The notes under the pieces were generated by a model. It searched no databases. It saw only the letters and a program-made list of their open reading frames with translations, and was not told the origin of the DNA. Shown one piece after another: positions 50,431 through 59,409 of a stretch of 64,000 nucleotides of DNA. Where the stretch lies: NCBI GenBank assembly GCA_024426085.1, contig CP087974.1, positions 2,890,001-2,954,000 of the forward strand. The letters run 5' to 3'. Numbering within the stretch: position 1 is the stretch's first letter; the number at the start of each line of letters is the position of its first letter. The stretch is from Rhizobium sp. RCAM05350. GTDB taxonomy: Bacteria; Pseudomonadota; Alphaproteobacteria; Rhizobiales; Rhizobiaceae. Made by a program: the position numbers and the translations under genes.

Positions 50431-51342
50431 ATGCGTCTGAACACAACATTCATCGGAGCCGCTTTGGCAGTGCTCATTTCCACAGCTGCGGCAAATGCCC
50501 AGGTCGTAGTATCCTCGAAGATCGACACCGAGGGCGGTGTGATTGGCAATATCATCCTCGCCGTACTCAAGGCCAACAACATCGAGACGACCGACCGGGT
50601 GCAGCTTGGGGCGACACCGGTCGTGCGCAAGGCGATCACAGCCGGTGAAATCGACATCTATCCGGAATATACCGGCAACGCTGCCTACTTCTTCGAAAAG
50701 GCCGACGATCCGCTCTGGAAGGACGCTGCCAAGGGTTATGCCGAAGCCAAGAAGCTGGATTACGACGCCAACAAGATCGTCTGGCTGACGCCGTCGCCTG
50801 CCAACAACACCTGGGCTGTCGCGGTGCGTAAGGATCTGGCCGATGCCAGCAGCATCAAAACCTTCAGCGATTTCGGCAAATATGTTGCGGGCGGTGGCAC
50901 CGTCGTGCTGGCGGCTTCTTCCGAATTTGTCAATTCGGCCGCAGCCCTACCGGCATTCCAGACGACCTATGGCTTCACGCTGAAATCGGACCAGCTGATC
51001 ACGCTTTCCGGTGGCGATACGGCCGCGACGATCGCGGCTGCGGCCAACCAGACCAACGGTGCCAATGCAGCCATGGTTTACGGCACCGACGGCGGCATCG
51101 CGCCGTCGGGTCTCGTCGTCCTGGAAGACGATAAGGCCGTGCAGCCGGTCTACCAGCCGGCACCGATCATCCGCGAGGCGGTTCTGAAGGCGCATCCGGA
51201 GATCGAAACACTGCTGAAGCCGGTGTTCGAGAAGCTTGACCTGGTGACCCTGCAGGACTTGAACGGTCGCGTTCAGGTCGGTGGCGAGCCTGCCAAGGCC
51301 GTCGCCGAGGACTTTCTGAAGAAGAACGGCTTCTTGAAATAA
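50431..51342 (+). CDS. Osmoprotectant/quaternary-amine ABC binding protein (OsmF/YehZ type)
   Basis: Intact 303-residue periplasmic protein, signal peptide MRLNTTFIGAALAVLISTAA with cleavage near ANA-QVV. OpuAC/OsmF fold: VVVSSKIDTEGGVIGNIILA, TPVVRKAITAGEIDIYPEYT, YTGNAAYFFEKADDPLW, WLTPSPANNTWAVAV and AMVYGTDGGIAPSGLVVLED. The aromatic residues expected for a choline- or betaine-like cation box are abundant, but I cannot identify the ligand. First gene of a four-gene importer that runs to 54241, followed by the Cache and ion-channel genes. Confidence 0.88.
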   Translation: MRLNTTFIGAALAVLISTAAANAQVVVSSKIDTEGGVIGNIILAVLKANNIETTDRVQLGATPVVRKAITAGEIDIYPEYTGNAAYFFEKADDPLWKDAAKGYAEAKKLDYDANKIVWLTPSPANNTWAVAVRKDLADASSIKTFSDFGKYVAGGGTVVLAASSEFVNSAAALPAFQTTYGFTLKSDQLITLSGGDTAATIAAAANQTNGANAAMVYGTDGGIAPSGLVVLEDDKAVQPVYQPAPIIREAVLKAHPEIETLLKPVFEKLDLVTLQDLNGRVQVGGEPAKAVAEDFLKKNGFLK

Positions 51343-51388
51343 AGACGCCTGAAATAGGCTGCCATGAAACGGCAATGGGGATGGCAGT

Positions 51389-52556
51389 TTGAGCATTCGC
51401 TTCGACAAGCTGGGCGTGGTCATCGCGCTGCTGGTCGCTTCATGGCGCGTTGGCCGCACCGTTTGCGACCTTTCGTGCCAACCGTATCGTGCCAGGCGAT
51501 GCCAAGGGCATTCTCGATGGCCTGCCCGCTGGAGCAGGCATGGTCCTGCTGGGGCTGATGGCTTGCGCCACGGTCATCGTTCTCCTGAAGACGCCGACGC
51601 GTCTCCGGCTGGTTGTCGCGGCGGCTGCTCTGGTTGCCATTGCTGTGTTCATCGGGATGGCGGCGACTTTTCTGACGCCGCCTGACAATACCTATGCCCG
51701 GGTTTCTCCGGCGTCCGGCTTCTGGACCCTGTTGTTTTCCTTCGCCCTGTTGGCTGCTGATTCCATCACACGGCTGCGACCGTTGCCGCTGGTCAGGGTT
51801 TTGCTTTTGGCGATCACGCTCGGCGGGGCAGCGGCGATCCTGATGTCGGGGTTGTGGGATGGCCTGTCGATCCTCAAGGAATATGCCGGCCGGGCCGATG
51901 TCTTTTGGCTGGAGGCCGGGAGGCATGTAACACTGGCCCTCGGGTCGCTGTTTGCCTCGGTCGTCGTCGGGCTGCCGCTCGGCATTCTCTGCCATCGTGT
52001 TGCGCCTTTGCGGGCGGGCGTGCTCAACACGCTGAACCTGATCCAGACGATCCCTTCGATCGCGCTGTTCGGCATTCTCATCGCGCCGCTCGGCTGGATC
52101 GCCGTTCATGTGCCGGGGGCGGCCGCGATCGGCATTCGCGGCATCGGTGCGGCGCCCGCCTTCGTCGCCCTGTTTCTCTATTCGCTGCTGCCGGTGGTCG
52201 CCAACACGGTGGTTGGTCTGGCGGGGGTGCCGCGTGAGGCCAACGAGGCTGCGCGCGGTATCGGCATGACGGATCGCCAACGGCTGTTCGGGATTGAGTT
52301 TCCGCTGGCGATGCCGGTTATCCTCACCGGCATTCGCATCGTGCTGGTGCAGAATATCGGCCTTGCCACAATCGCTGCCTTGATCGGCGGCGGCGGCTTC
52401 GGCGTCTTCGTGTTCCAGGGTATCGGCCAGACGGCGATGGACCTGGTGCTGCTGGGCGCAGTGCCGACGGTGGTACTGGCCTTCGCTGCCGCCATTGTGC
52501 TCGATGCCCTCATTGAAATGAACGCTCCCCCGCGAAACCGAGGCAGGACCGCATGA
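51389..52556 (+). CDS. Osmoprotectant ABC permease (YehY/OpuCB-like; one frame break)
   Basis: About 389 residues, longer than OpuCB because of an N-terminal extension with several membrane segments, as in YehY. Starts at TTG 51389 (read as M in MSIRFDKLGVVIALLVAS) after GGGGA. A break near 51440 leads to PFATFRANRIVPGDAKGILD. The permease core is in the C-terminal half: VTLALGSLFASVVVGLPLGI, NLIQTIPSIALFGILIAPLG, LPVVANTVVGLAGVPREANE, EAARGIGMTDRQRLFGIEFP (EAA loop) and GGGGFGVFVFQGIGQTAMDL. The stop overlaps the ATPase start. Confidence 0.85.
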
Positions 52557-53492
52557 TCGAAATCGATGGGATCACCAAGCGCTACGACGACAATACGGTC
52601 GTCAGCAATGTGACGATGACGATCGAGCCGCGCACGGTCACGGTCATCGTCGGCACTTCCGGCTCGGGCAAGACAACGCTGTTGCGGATGATCAACCGGC
52701 TGGTCGAGCCGACATCCGGTGCCATCCGCATCGATGGCGAGGACAATCGAACCATGCCCGGCTTCGAGCTGCGCCGTCGCATCGGCTATGCGATTCAGGG
52801 TCATGGCCTGTTTCCGCATCGCACCGTCGCCCAGAATATCGCCACGGTGCCGGTGTTGCTCGGCTGGGACAGGGCGCGGGTCGATGCCAAGGTGGCCGAA
52901 CTCCTGGCGCTTTTCCAGCTCGATCCCGCGGTGTTTGCCGAGCGGTTTCCGCATGAGCTGTCGGGCGGCCAGCAGCAGCGTGTCGGTGTCGCGCGGGCGC
53001 TGGCAGCCGAGCCGAACGTGCTCCTGATGGATGAGCCCTTCGGTGCGCTCGATCCGATCATCCGGGCAAAGGCGCAGGCGGACCTGCTTGCCATCCAGAG
53101 GTTGCTGGGCACGACGATCGTGCTGGTCACGCATGACATGGACGAGGCGTTTCATCTCGCCCACAAGATCGCCGTCATGGACAAGGGCGCCCTTGTTCAA
53201 TACGGCAGGCCCGCAGAACTGGTCAAAGACCCGGCGACGGAGTTCGTCCAGACCCTGATCGGCACCAGCGAGCGGCCATTCCGCCTGTTGTCGATCGGAA
53301 ACCGCGGGGCAGGCCGTCGAGCCTGGATCAGCGGATGGAAAACCATTGGCGGAAACGCTGAGCCAGCGCGATGCCCTCTCCGAACTCCTGTGGACCGGCC
53401 GGTCCGCGTTGCCGGTTGCCGCGACCGATGGGACGATCCTTGGCAAGGTAACTCTGGAGGGGCTCACCAGGCGTGCAGCAAAACCGCAATGA
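52553..53492 (+). CDS. Osmoprotectant ABC ATPase (YehX/OpuCA-like; one frame break)
   Basis: About 312 residues. Walker A GTSGSGKTT, Q-loop YAIQGHGLFPHRTV, signature LSGGQQQRVGVARAL, Walker B VLLMDEPFGALDP and switch VTHDMDEAFHLAHKI. The tail after the break near 53340 (one extra A in a run) reads PLAETLSQRDALSELLWTGR, then SALPVAATDGTILGKVTLEG, which resembles half of a CBS domain, as in OpuCA. Without correction the frame runs on into the next permease and simulates a 562-residue fusion. True stop at 53490-53492 overlaps the permease ATG. Confidence 0.87.
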
Positions 53493-54241
53493 GGGCATGG
53501 ATCCTGCATCTCCTGCGCGCGGCGCTGCTGGTTGTCCTGATCGCCTTCCTGATCTCGCCAGGCTGGTTTGATCCGCTGTTGAAACCACTGGTGCAGAACA
53601 ATGCGCCGGCGATCTACAATCAGGGCAGCCTGCTGACGTTGACGCTTCTGCATCTGCGCACCGTCGCCATCGCCACGACCGGCGCCATCCTCGTCGCGGT
53701 GACGCTGGCCATCCTCGTCACGCGGCCGTTCGGCGCAGAATTCCTGCCCCTGTCGCGCAGCCTGGTGAATGTCGGGCAGACGTTTCCACCGGTCGCCGTA
53801 CTGGCGCTGGCAGTGCCGATCCTCGGTTTCGGCGAGAAGCCGACACTGGTGGCGCTGTTTCTCTACGGACTTTTGCCGATCTTCGAAAATACGCTGACGG
53901 GATTGACGACCTTGCCGCCCTCGGTGATGGAGGCGGCCCGTGGATCCGGCATGACGGATCGCCAGCGTCTCTTCAAAGTGGAGCTGCCGCTGGCCATGCC
54001 GGTGATCCTGGCCGGTATCCGGCTGTCGGTGGTGATCAGTCTTGCCACAGCGACGATCGGCTCGACGGTGGCCGCAAAGACGCTGGGCGAAGTCATCATT
54101 GCCGGGCTGCAATCCAACAATATCGCCTTCGTTCTGCAGGGCGGGTTGATCGTTGGGGCGCTGGCGGTGCTGATCTATGATGGTTTTTCGGCAATTGAGC
54201 GTGTCCTTGCGCGGCGCGCAGGCCTGTCGGCGCGGACTTAG
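53489..54241 (+). CDS. Osmoprotectant ABC permease (YehW/OpuCD-like)
   Basis: Intact 250-residue permease starting MRAWILHLLRAALLVVLIAF. Five or six membrane segments; QTFPPVAVLALAVPILGFGE, YGLLPIFENTLTGLTTLPPS and the EAA loop MEAARGSGMTDRQRLFKVEL identify the class. It completes the importer together with the binding protein, the longer permease and the ATPase. The ATG is within the ATPase stop (ATGA). 179 bases of non-coding sequence follow before the Cache-domain gene. Confidence 0.9.
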   Translation: MRAWILHLLRAALLVVLIAFLISPGWFDPLLKPLVQNNAPAIYNQGSLLTLTLLHLRTVAIATTGAILVAVTLAILVTRPFGAEFLPLSRSLVNVGQTFPPVAVLALAVPILGFGEKPTLVALFLYGLLPIFENTLTGLTTLPPSVMEAARGSGMTDRQRLFKVELPLAMPVILAGIRLSVVISLATATIGSTVAAKTLGEVIIAGLQSNNIAFVLQGGLIVGALAVLIYDGFSAIERVLARRAGLSART

Positions 54242-54420
54242 TTACGACCACACGTTTGGCAATGAAGGTCAACGAAATCGTCGACTTTCAGAGGATCAGG
54301 GGTCTCTGCATACATCACCCCCAAAATGACTATACCCTGCCTCCGTTGGCGGGAAATTCGGCATTGTAGAACATGTCGTTTTTCCCTTCAGGAATAGGCT
54401 GGCGATGAAATTTCGACGCG

Positions 54421-55440
54421 ATGCACCCATCGCAATTATCTTCAGTGATCGTGATAACTGTGGCAGGGGCGGCTTTTGTTTCAAGCCGGCTGTTTTTCCG
54501 GCATGACCGATACCGTCGAGGCGGATCAGTTCCGGGTGATGGGCGCGATCGTTCAGACGGCGATCAGCGATGCTGAGAACAAGGCGCTTGCCCGCGCTGA
54601 ATTGCTCGCCGACCTGCCGACCGTGCAGAAACTGCTTGTGGCGGGGGACCGCACCGGGCTTGAGGCGGAACTCGCCAAGATGTTTGCCAACCAGAAGGCA
54701 CGGCACGGCGTCGATCAGGCGCAATTTCACATCCTGCCGGCGACCTCTTTTCTGAGGCTTCATGACCCTGCAACCTTCGGTGACGATCTGTCCGTATTCC
54801 GGCCGATGGTTGTCGCTGTCAATCGTGACCGAGTGCCGCTGAAAGGAGCTGCGGTTGCCTGCAGCGGTCCGGCGATCTTCGGCGTCGCGCCGGTGTTCGA
54901 TTCCGGAGGGAAACATATCGGCAACGTCGAGATCGGCATCGATTATGGGCCGTTGCTGGCAGGCCTGAAAACCGCCTATGGCATCGATCTGGCCCTGTTC
55001 GTCGAGGAGCAGTCGCTGAAGCAGTATGCGCAGGGCGTCGATCCCGAGCGCATGGGCGAGCAGAACAGGGTCGGCCGCTACATTCGCTTCTGAGGCCACC
55101 AATGCCCAGTTGATGGCGGAACTTGCTGCAGCCGAAGATGTCGCGGTGGTCAACAGCAGTTCAGGCACGCCGCTGGGTGTGATCGCCGCCACGGCTGATT
55201 TCAGCGCCTCGCGCGCCGCCGTCAACAGCTCGCTGATCTGGCAGGGTGTGATAACCTTGATCGCCATCCTTGCTCTGTCCGGCTTTGTGCTCTTCGTGCT
55301 GCGCGGTTTCCTGCTCAGGCCGTTGCAGGTCCTTGGGCAGCGCTTCGATGCCGTCAGTGCCAACGAACCCCTGACGCCGATCATTGGGTCTGAGACGTTT
55401 CCGCGCTGAAATGCAGTCTCTCGTCGAGCTCTATGACTAA
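54421..55440 (+). CDS. Membrane-anchored Cache-domain (dCache_3-like) protein without output domain (three frame breaks)
   Basis: About 335 residues. Starts MHPSQLSSVIVITVAGAAFV, an N-terminal membrane segment, then a long periplasmic sensor: AELLADLPTVQKLLVAGDRT, QFHILPATSFLRLHDPATFG, DDLSVFRPMVVAVNRDRVPL, VAPVFDSGGKHIGNVEIGID. This is the double-Cache arrangement known from chemoreceptors. A second membrane helix (VITLIAILALSGFVLFVLRG) is followed by only a short HAMP-like stub and then a stop; no methyl-accepting, kinase or cyclase domain follows. Breaks near 54500, 55085 and 55407 (extra T; corrected tail REMQSLVELYD). It ends 35 bases before the ion-channel gene. Confidence 0.72.
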
Positions 55441-55475
55441 ATCAGATTGCGGCGGGGCGACGCGGGAAAGGCGTC

Positions 55476-56566
55476 ATGAAAGCCGTTGCGACCGCTATTT
55501 TGACTGTTCTGCGCTGGGTCGCCATCGGCGCATCTGTGGTCGTTTCCTGCCCGGCGCTGGCCGCGATGGATCTGCCGCGTGACAACGGCCTGCCGGTCAT
55601 CGTCCAGGCGGGAGCGTCGTTCCTGACGCTGGATGGTTTCGATGAAAATGCTGGAACCTTCCGGGCGACCGTCGATATTCGCCTGCGCTGGACGGATCAG
55701 CGGCTGGCACGCACGGGTCCTGCTGCGGGATCGCTGCCCGAAACCCTGCGGGATGCCGAGGCGCAGGCCCGGATGAGCGACATCTGGGTGCCGCCCGTTG
55801 TCGTTTCCAACCAGATCGGGCAAGCCGCGCTGTCGGACGATGGCCTGCGCATCTACCCAAGGGGCGGGTCGAGCTTTTGCGGCGCGTGACCGCCGATTTC
55901 TCCGCCAATGTCGATGTGGCGCGGTTTCCGTTCGACCGGCAGCGGCTTTCGGTGAATCTGGTGGTCAGCGGATTGACGGTTGCCGAAGTGGCGCTGCGTT
56001 TCGATCAGTCCGACATCGATTATAGCCGTCCCTCCGTCAATGCCGTGCTTGCAGGCTGGAGTGTCGGTCTTGTCGATCTGAAGAGCCAGCCGCAGCCCGG
56101 CTGGTACAACGGCACGCATGCGCAGGTGGTCGCCTCGCTCGATATCGCCCGGCAGCCCGGCGTGGTCGTCGCGTCCATCTTCATTCCGCTCTTTGCCTCG
56201 CTGCTCATTCCGCTGCTGGCAATCTGGCTGAACCGGATGGAAGATGGCGTTTTCAAGGTCGATACCTACGAGATGGTCAATATCATCATCGGCGGCCTGT
56301 TTGCCGTCATCGCGCTGAGTTTCACCGTCTATAGCAGCTATGCCGTGCTTTCGAGCGGTGACAACACCGTCAACCGGCTGTTTGCGCTCAACTATCTGAC
56401 GCTGGCCTCAGCCCTGTTCGTCAATATCCTGTTTGCCCGCTTCAACGTCGTGAGCCGGCTGTTCGGACCTTATGTGCAGGAGCAGGCCTATGTGACGATC
56501 ATGTGGGCGGTGCCGTGCCTGATCCTCACGCTTGCCACCGCCTTCATGCTGGTCGCCTATGTCTAG
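55476..56566 (+). CDS. Pentameric ligand-gated ion channel homologue (prokaryotic Cys-loop family; one frame break)
   Basis: About 363 residues: signal peptide (1-30), extracellular beta-sandwich ligand domain (about 31-225), four membrane helices. Family hallmarks: FRATVDIRLRWTD, DIWVPPVVVSNQ, IYPKGRVELLRRV (after restoring one C near 55862) and the signature loop VDVARFPFDRQRLSVNLVV, which has the FPFD motif and lacks both loop cysteines, as in bacterial members. M1 is FIPLFASLLIPLLAIWL; M2 begins TYEMVNIIIGGLF, comparable to SYE at the inner pore mouth of GLIC, suggesting cation selectivity; M3 and M4 follow. Its stop overlaps that of convergent uxuA at CTAG. Confidence 0.88.
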
Positions 56567-57738
56567 GTCAGTTGATCGACGGCGGCGATGACGCCGCGGA
56601 GTTCGGCAAGGCCCTTGAGGCGGCCGATGCAGGAATAGCCGGGATTGACCGTCTTTTTCTGGTCGTCGATCAGCAGGTGACCGTGGTCGGGGCGCATCGG
56701 GATGACGGTGTCGATGCGGCCCGCAGCCTCGCGGCGCCGTTCCTCGGTGCGCAGGACCGAGACCAGCGAGACCATGTTGACATCACCGGCCAGATGCTCG
56801 GACTCGATGAACGAGCCGTCCGGTTCCTTGGTGACATTGCGCAGATGGGCGAAATGGATGTGGTCAGCGAAGCGTTTTGCCATCCCGACAACATCGTTGC
56901 CGGTGCGAGATCCGTAGGAGCCGGCGCAAAGAGTGATACCGTTTGCCGGCTCATCGACGGCATTCAGGATGGTTTGAACGTCCGCCGCCGTCGACACGAC
57001 GCGGGGCAGGCCGAACAGCGAGAGCGGCGGATCGTCGGGGTGGATGGCAAGCCGGACGCCGTTTTCCGCCGCCACCGGCACCACTTCCTTGAGGAATTCG
57101 ATGAGATTGGCGCGCATGTCGCCGGAAGAGACCTCGTCGAACGTAGCGATCTCGGCACGGATCTTTTCACGCGTATGGCTATCCTCGCCACCGGGCAGAC
57201 CGGCGATGATGTTCTTTTCGAGCGTCAGGATTTCGTTTTCCGTCTTTTCCGACAACCGTTGCCGTGCAGCTTCGATGACGCCAGGCTTATAGCTGTCTTC
57301 GGCGGCATGGCGCTTGAGCACGAAAACGTCGTAGGCGACGAAATCGATCATGTCGAAACGCAGTGCAAAGCCGCCAGCCTCGGTTGGGTACATCAGGTTG
57401 GTTCGGGTCCAGTCGACCACCGGCATGAAGTTGTAGCAGACGACGGGCACGCCACCCTTGCCGAGATTGGCAAGGCTCTGTTTCCAGGCATCGAGAGTGC
57501 GCCGCCATTCGCCGTCGCGCCGCTTGATTGCTGAATTGACGGGAATGGACTCGCAGACGGCCCATGTCATTCCGGCCTTCCTGATCAGCGCCATGCGCTC
57601 GGCGATATCATCCGGCGTCCAGATGCGGCCGTCATAGATATGGTGGAGAGCGGTGACGACGCCATGGGCGCCAGCCTGGCGGGCGTCCGAAAGGGTGACC
57701 GGGTCCTGCGGTCCAAACCAGCGCCAGCTTTCAAGCAT
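56563..57738 (-). CDS. uxuA: Mannonate dehydratase
   Basis: Intact 391-residue enzyme starting MLESWRWFGPQDPVTLSDAR, as E. coli UxuA does (WRWYGPNDPVSLADVRQAG). Other blocks: GVVTALHHIYDGRIW, VVCYNFMPVVDWTRTNL, LAIHPDDPPLSLFGLPRVV, GITLCAGSYGSR, IHFAHLRNVTKE and MRPDHGHLLIDDQ. Converts D-mannonate to 2-keto-3-deoxygluconate. I prefer ATG 57738, with GGAG nine bases upstream, over the ATG at 57753. Divergent from the GntR gene, with two candidate regulator boxes between. Confidence 0.95.
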   Translation of the reverse strand: MLESWRWFGPQDPVTLSDARQAGAHGVVTALHHIYDGRIWTPDDIAERMALIRKAGMTWAVCESIPVNSAIKRRDGEWRRTLDAWKQSLANLGKGGVPVVCYNFMPVVDWTRTNLMYPTEAGGFALRFDMIDFVAYDVFVLKRHAAEDSYKPGVIEAARQRLSEKTENEILTLEKNIIAGLPGGEDSHTREKIRAEIATFDEVSSGDMRANLIEFLKEVVPVAAENGVRLAIHPDDPPLSLFGLPRVVSTAADVQTILNAVDEPANGITLCAGSYGSRTGNDVVGMAKRFADHIHFAHLRNVTKEPDGSFIESEHLAGDVNMVSLVSVLRTEERRREAAGRIDTVIPMRPDHGHLLIDDQKKTVNPGYSCIGRLKGLAELRGVIAAVDQLT

Positions 57739-57756
57739 ATTCCCCGTCTCCATGTT

Positions 57757-57838
57757 ATAATGTTGGACAATTTAATGCGTTAATTCTCAAAAAATCAATG
57801 CAAAAGAGTTGATGTGGTCATTATGTAGGACATATAAT
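57757..57838. promoter_or_regulatory. Two UxuR-like boxes in the uxuA/GntR divergent promoter
   Basis: ATAATGTTGGACAAT (57757-57771) and ATTATGTAGGACATA (57820-57834) agree at 12 of 15 positions, and the second lies in the dyad TATGT-AGG-ACATA. They are 63 bases apart, six helical turns, which would allow co-operative or looping binding by the GntR regulator encoded at 57875. Confidence 0.66.
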
Positions 57839-57874
57839 GGCTTTCAGTAAGAGAATTGACCGAAGGAGAATGTC

Positions 57875-58622
57875 ATGGAGGACGGCGCACGGGCTTCCGC
57901 CGTTGATGGAATGGTGGATCATATCCGTGGCCTTATCCACGAACGCGGCCTGACTGTTGGCGACGTGCTGCCGAGCGAAGCGGAACTTGCCGTCATGTTC
58001 GATGCCAGCCGCAACACCGTTCGCGAGGCTTTCCGGACGCTGAAGGCCTATGGCGTTGCCAGAATCCCGCCAGAAGGTCGGGGCGGTTCTGACCGACCAG
58101 CATCAGTCGGCGATGCGCGACCTGTTTTCCTTCGCCATGGATATTTCCGTCGATGCTTTCCATGATATCCAGGGCTACCGGCGGCTGACCGAGATGAGCC
58201 TGTTCGATCTGCTTTCGACCCGGATCACTGAGGAAACCCTAACCGCGATGGAGATGCTGAATGCGCGCATCCGGCAGGCCGGTTCGCCAGAAGAGGCCTC
58301 TGAACTGGATTATCAATTCCACAAGCTGATGGTCGATGCGGCCGGAAACCGGACGCTGTCGGAAACCTACGGCATGTTGAAGCCGGTGATCGGGCGGTTG
58401 ATGCTGGCCGGCAAGTCGCAGCGGCTGGTGCTCGAAAGCGTTGCCGCCGAACATGCCGATATCGTCAAAGCACTGCGAGAACGCGACCGGATCGGTTTTG
58501 CCTATCATATGGACCGGCATCTCGATGCGGGGCTGGAGTTCATCCCGGCGGCGGATGTGGCGCGTGGAAAGCAGGTTGTGCATCAGGCCAAAGCAGAGGG
58601 CAGGGAGACAGGCGATGCGTGA
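57875..58622 (+). CDS. GntR-family regulator, FCD subfamily, UxuR/ExuR-like (one frame break)
   Basis: About 249 residues starting MEDGARASAVDGMVDHIRGL after GAAGGAGAA. Winged helix with DVLPSEAELAVMFDASRNTV and REAFRTLKAYGVA; the break near 58062 (extra A) leads to ESRQKVGAVLTDQHQ. FCD domain: FSFAMDISVDAFHDIQGYRR, ELDYQFHKLMVDAAGNR, EHADIVKALRERDRIGFAYH. The three metal-site His positions are present. By position it controls uxuA and the dehydrogenase-isomerase genes that follow it. Confidence 0.86.
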
Positions 58623-59399
58623 ATTTTCCGGAAAAATCGCTGTTGTCACCGGAACGACGGGCATCGGCCGCGCCGTCGCCCTGCATCTGGCCCGGCAAGG
58701 GGCGTCCGTGGCTTCGCTCGGGATTGATCAGGCGGCTAATGCCGAGCTTGAAACACTTGGCTCTACGGAGAACCTTGCGCTCACCGCCTTTCATGCCGAC
58801 GTGTCCATCACCGCCGATGTCCAGCGTGCGATGGCGGCGGCGGTGGCCGCGTTTGGCGGCATCGACATCATTGTCAATTCGGCCGCTGTTCACCCCTACG
58901 GCACGGCGGAAACGACGGCGTTCGAGGCTTTCATGCGCTGCATGGCCGTCAATGTCGGCTCGATCCACCTGACGGCGGAATTTGGCGTGCCGGAGATGCA
59001 AGCGCGGCGGCGGCGTCATTGTCAACCTCTCCAGCGTGCAGGGACATGCCTGCCAGAGCGGTGTCTCCGCCTATGTTGCCTCCAAGGGGGCGATCCATGC
59101 GCTGACGCGGGGCGATGGCGCTGGATTTCGCCGCCGATCACATCCGGGTCGTGTCGATCAGCCCGGGTTCGGTGCGCACGCCGATCCTGGAACTGGCGGC
59201 GCGGACATTCGAGGGCGACGATGCCGATATCGACACCGTGTTCCAGCGCTTCGGCGCGGCGCACCCGCTGGGCCGGATCTGCGAACCGGAGGAGGTGGCA
59301 GCCCTTGCGGCATTCCTCGCCTCGGACCAGGCAGGCTTTATTACAGGATCGGATCACTGGATCGATGGTGGCCTGACGGCCGGTATCGGCGTTCGTTGA
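58615..59399 (+). CDS. SDR-family oxidoreductase (two frame breaks)
   Basis: About 261 residues. Nucleotide loop AVVTGTTGIGRAVALHLARQ (TGxxxGIG), NSA motif IDIIVNSAAVHPYG, catalytic Ser in VIVNLSSVQGHA and YxxxK in SAYVASKGAIHALTR, then SISPGSVRTPIL and ASDQAGFITGSDHWIDGG. In this cluster a fructuronate reductase-like or sugar-alcohol dehydrogenase role is plausible but not proven. Breaks lie near 59005 (before GGGVIVNLSS) and near 59112 (before AMALDFAADHIRV). The ATG overlaps the regulator stop by eight bases. Confidence 0.83.
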
Positions 59400-59409
59400 G
59401 GGAGAGACC

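Noticed and set aside
52178..54112. Minus-strand open frame of 644 codons
   Set aside because: Antisense shadow of the osmoprotectant transporter genes; low-complexity Arg/Gln-rich translation.
54296..55384. Minus-strand open frame of 362 codons
   Set aside because: The plus strand encodes the Cache sensor with recognisable motifs; this frame has none.
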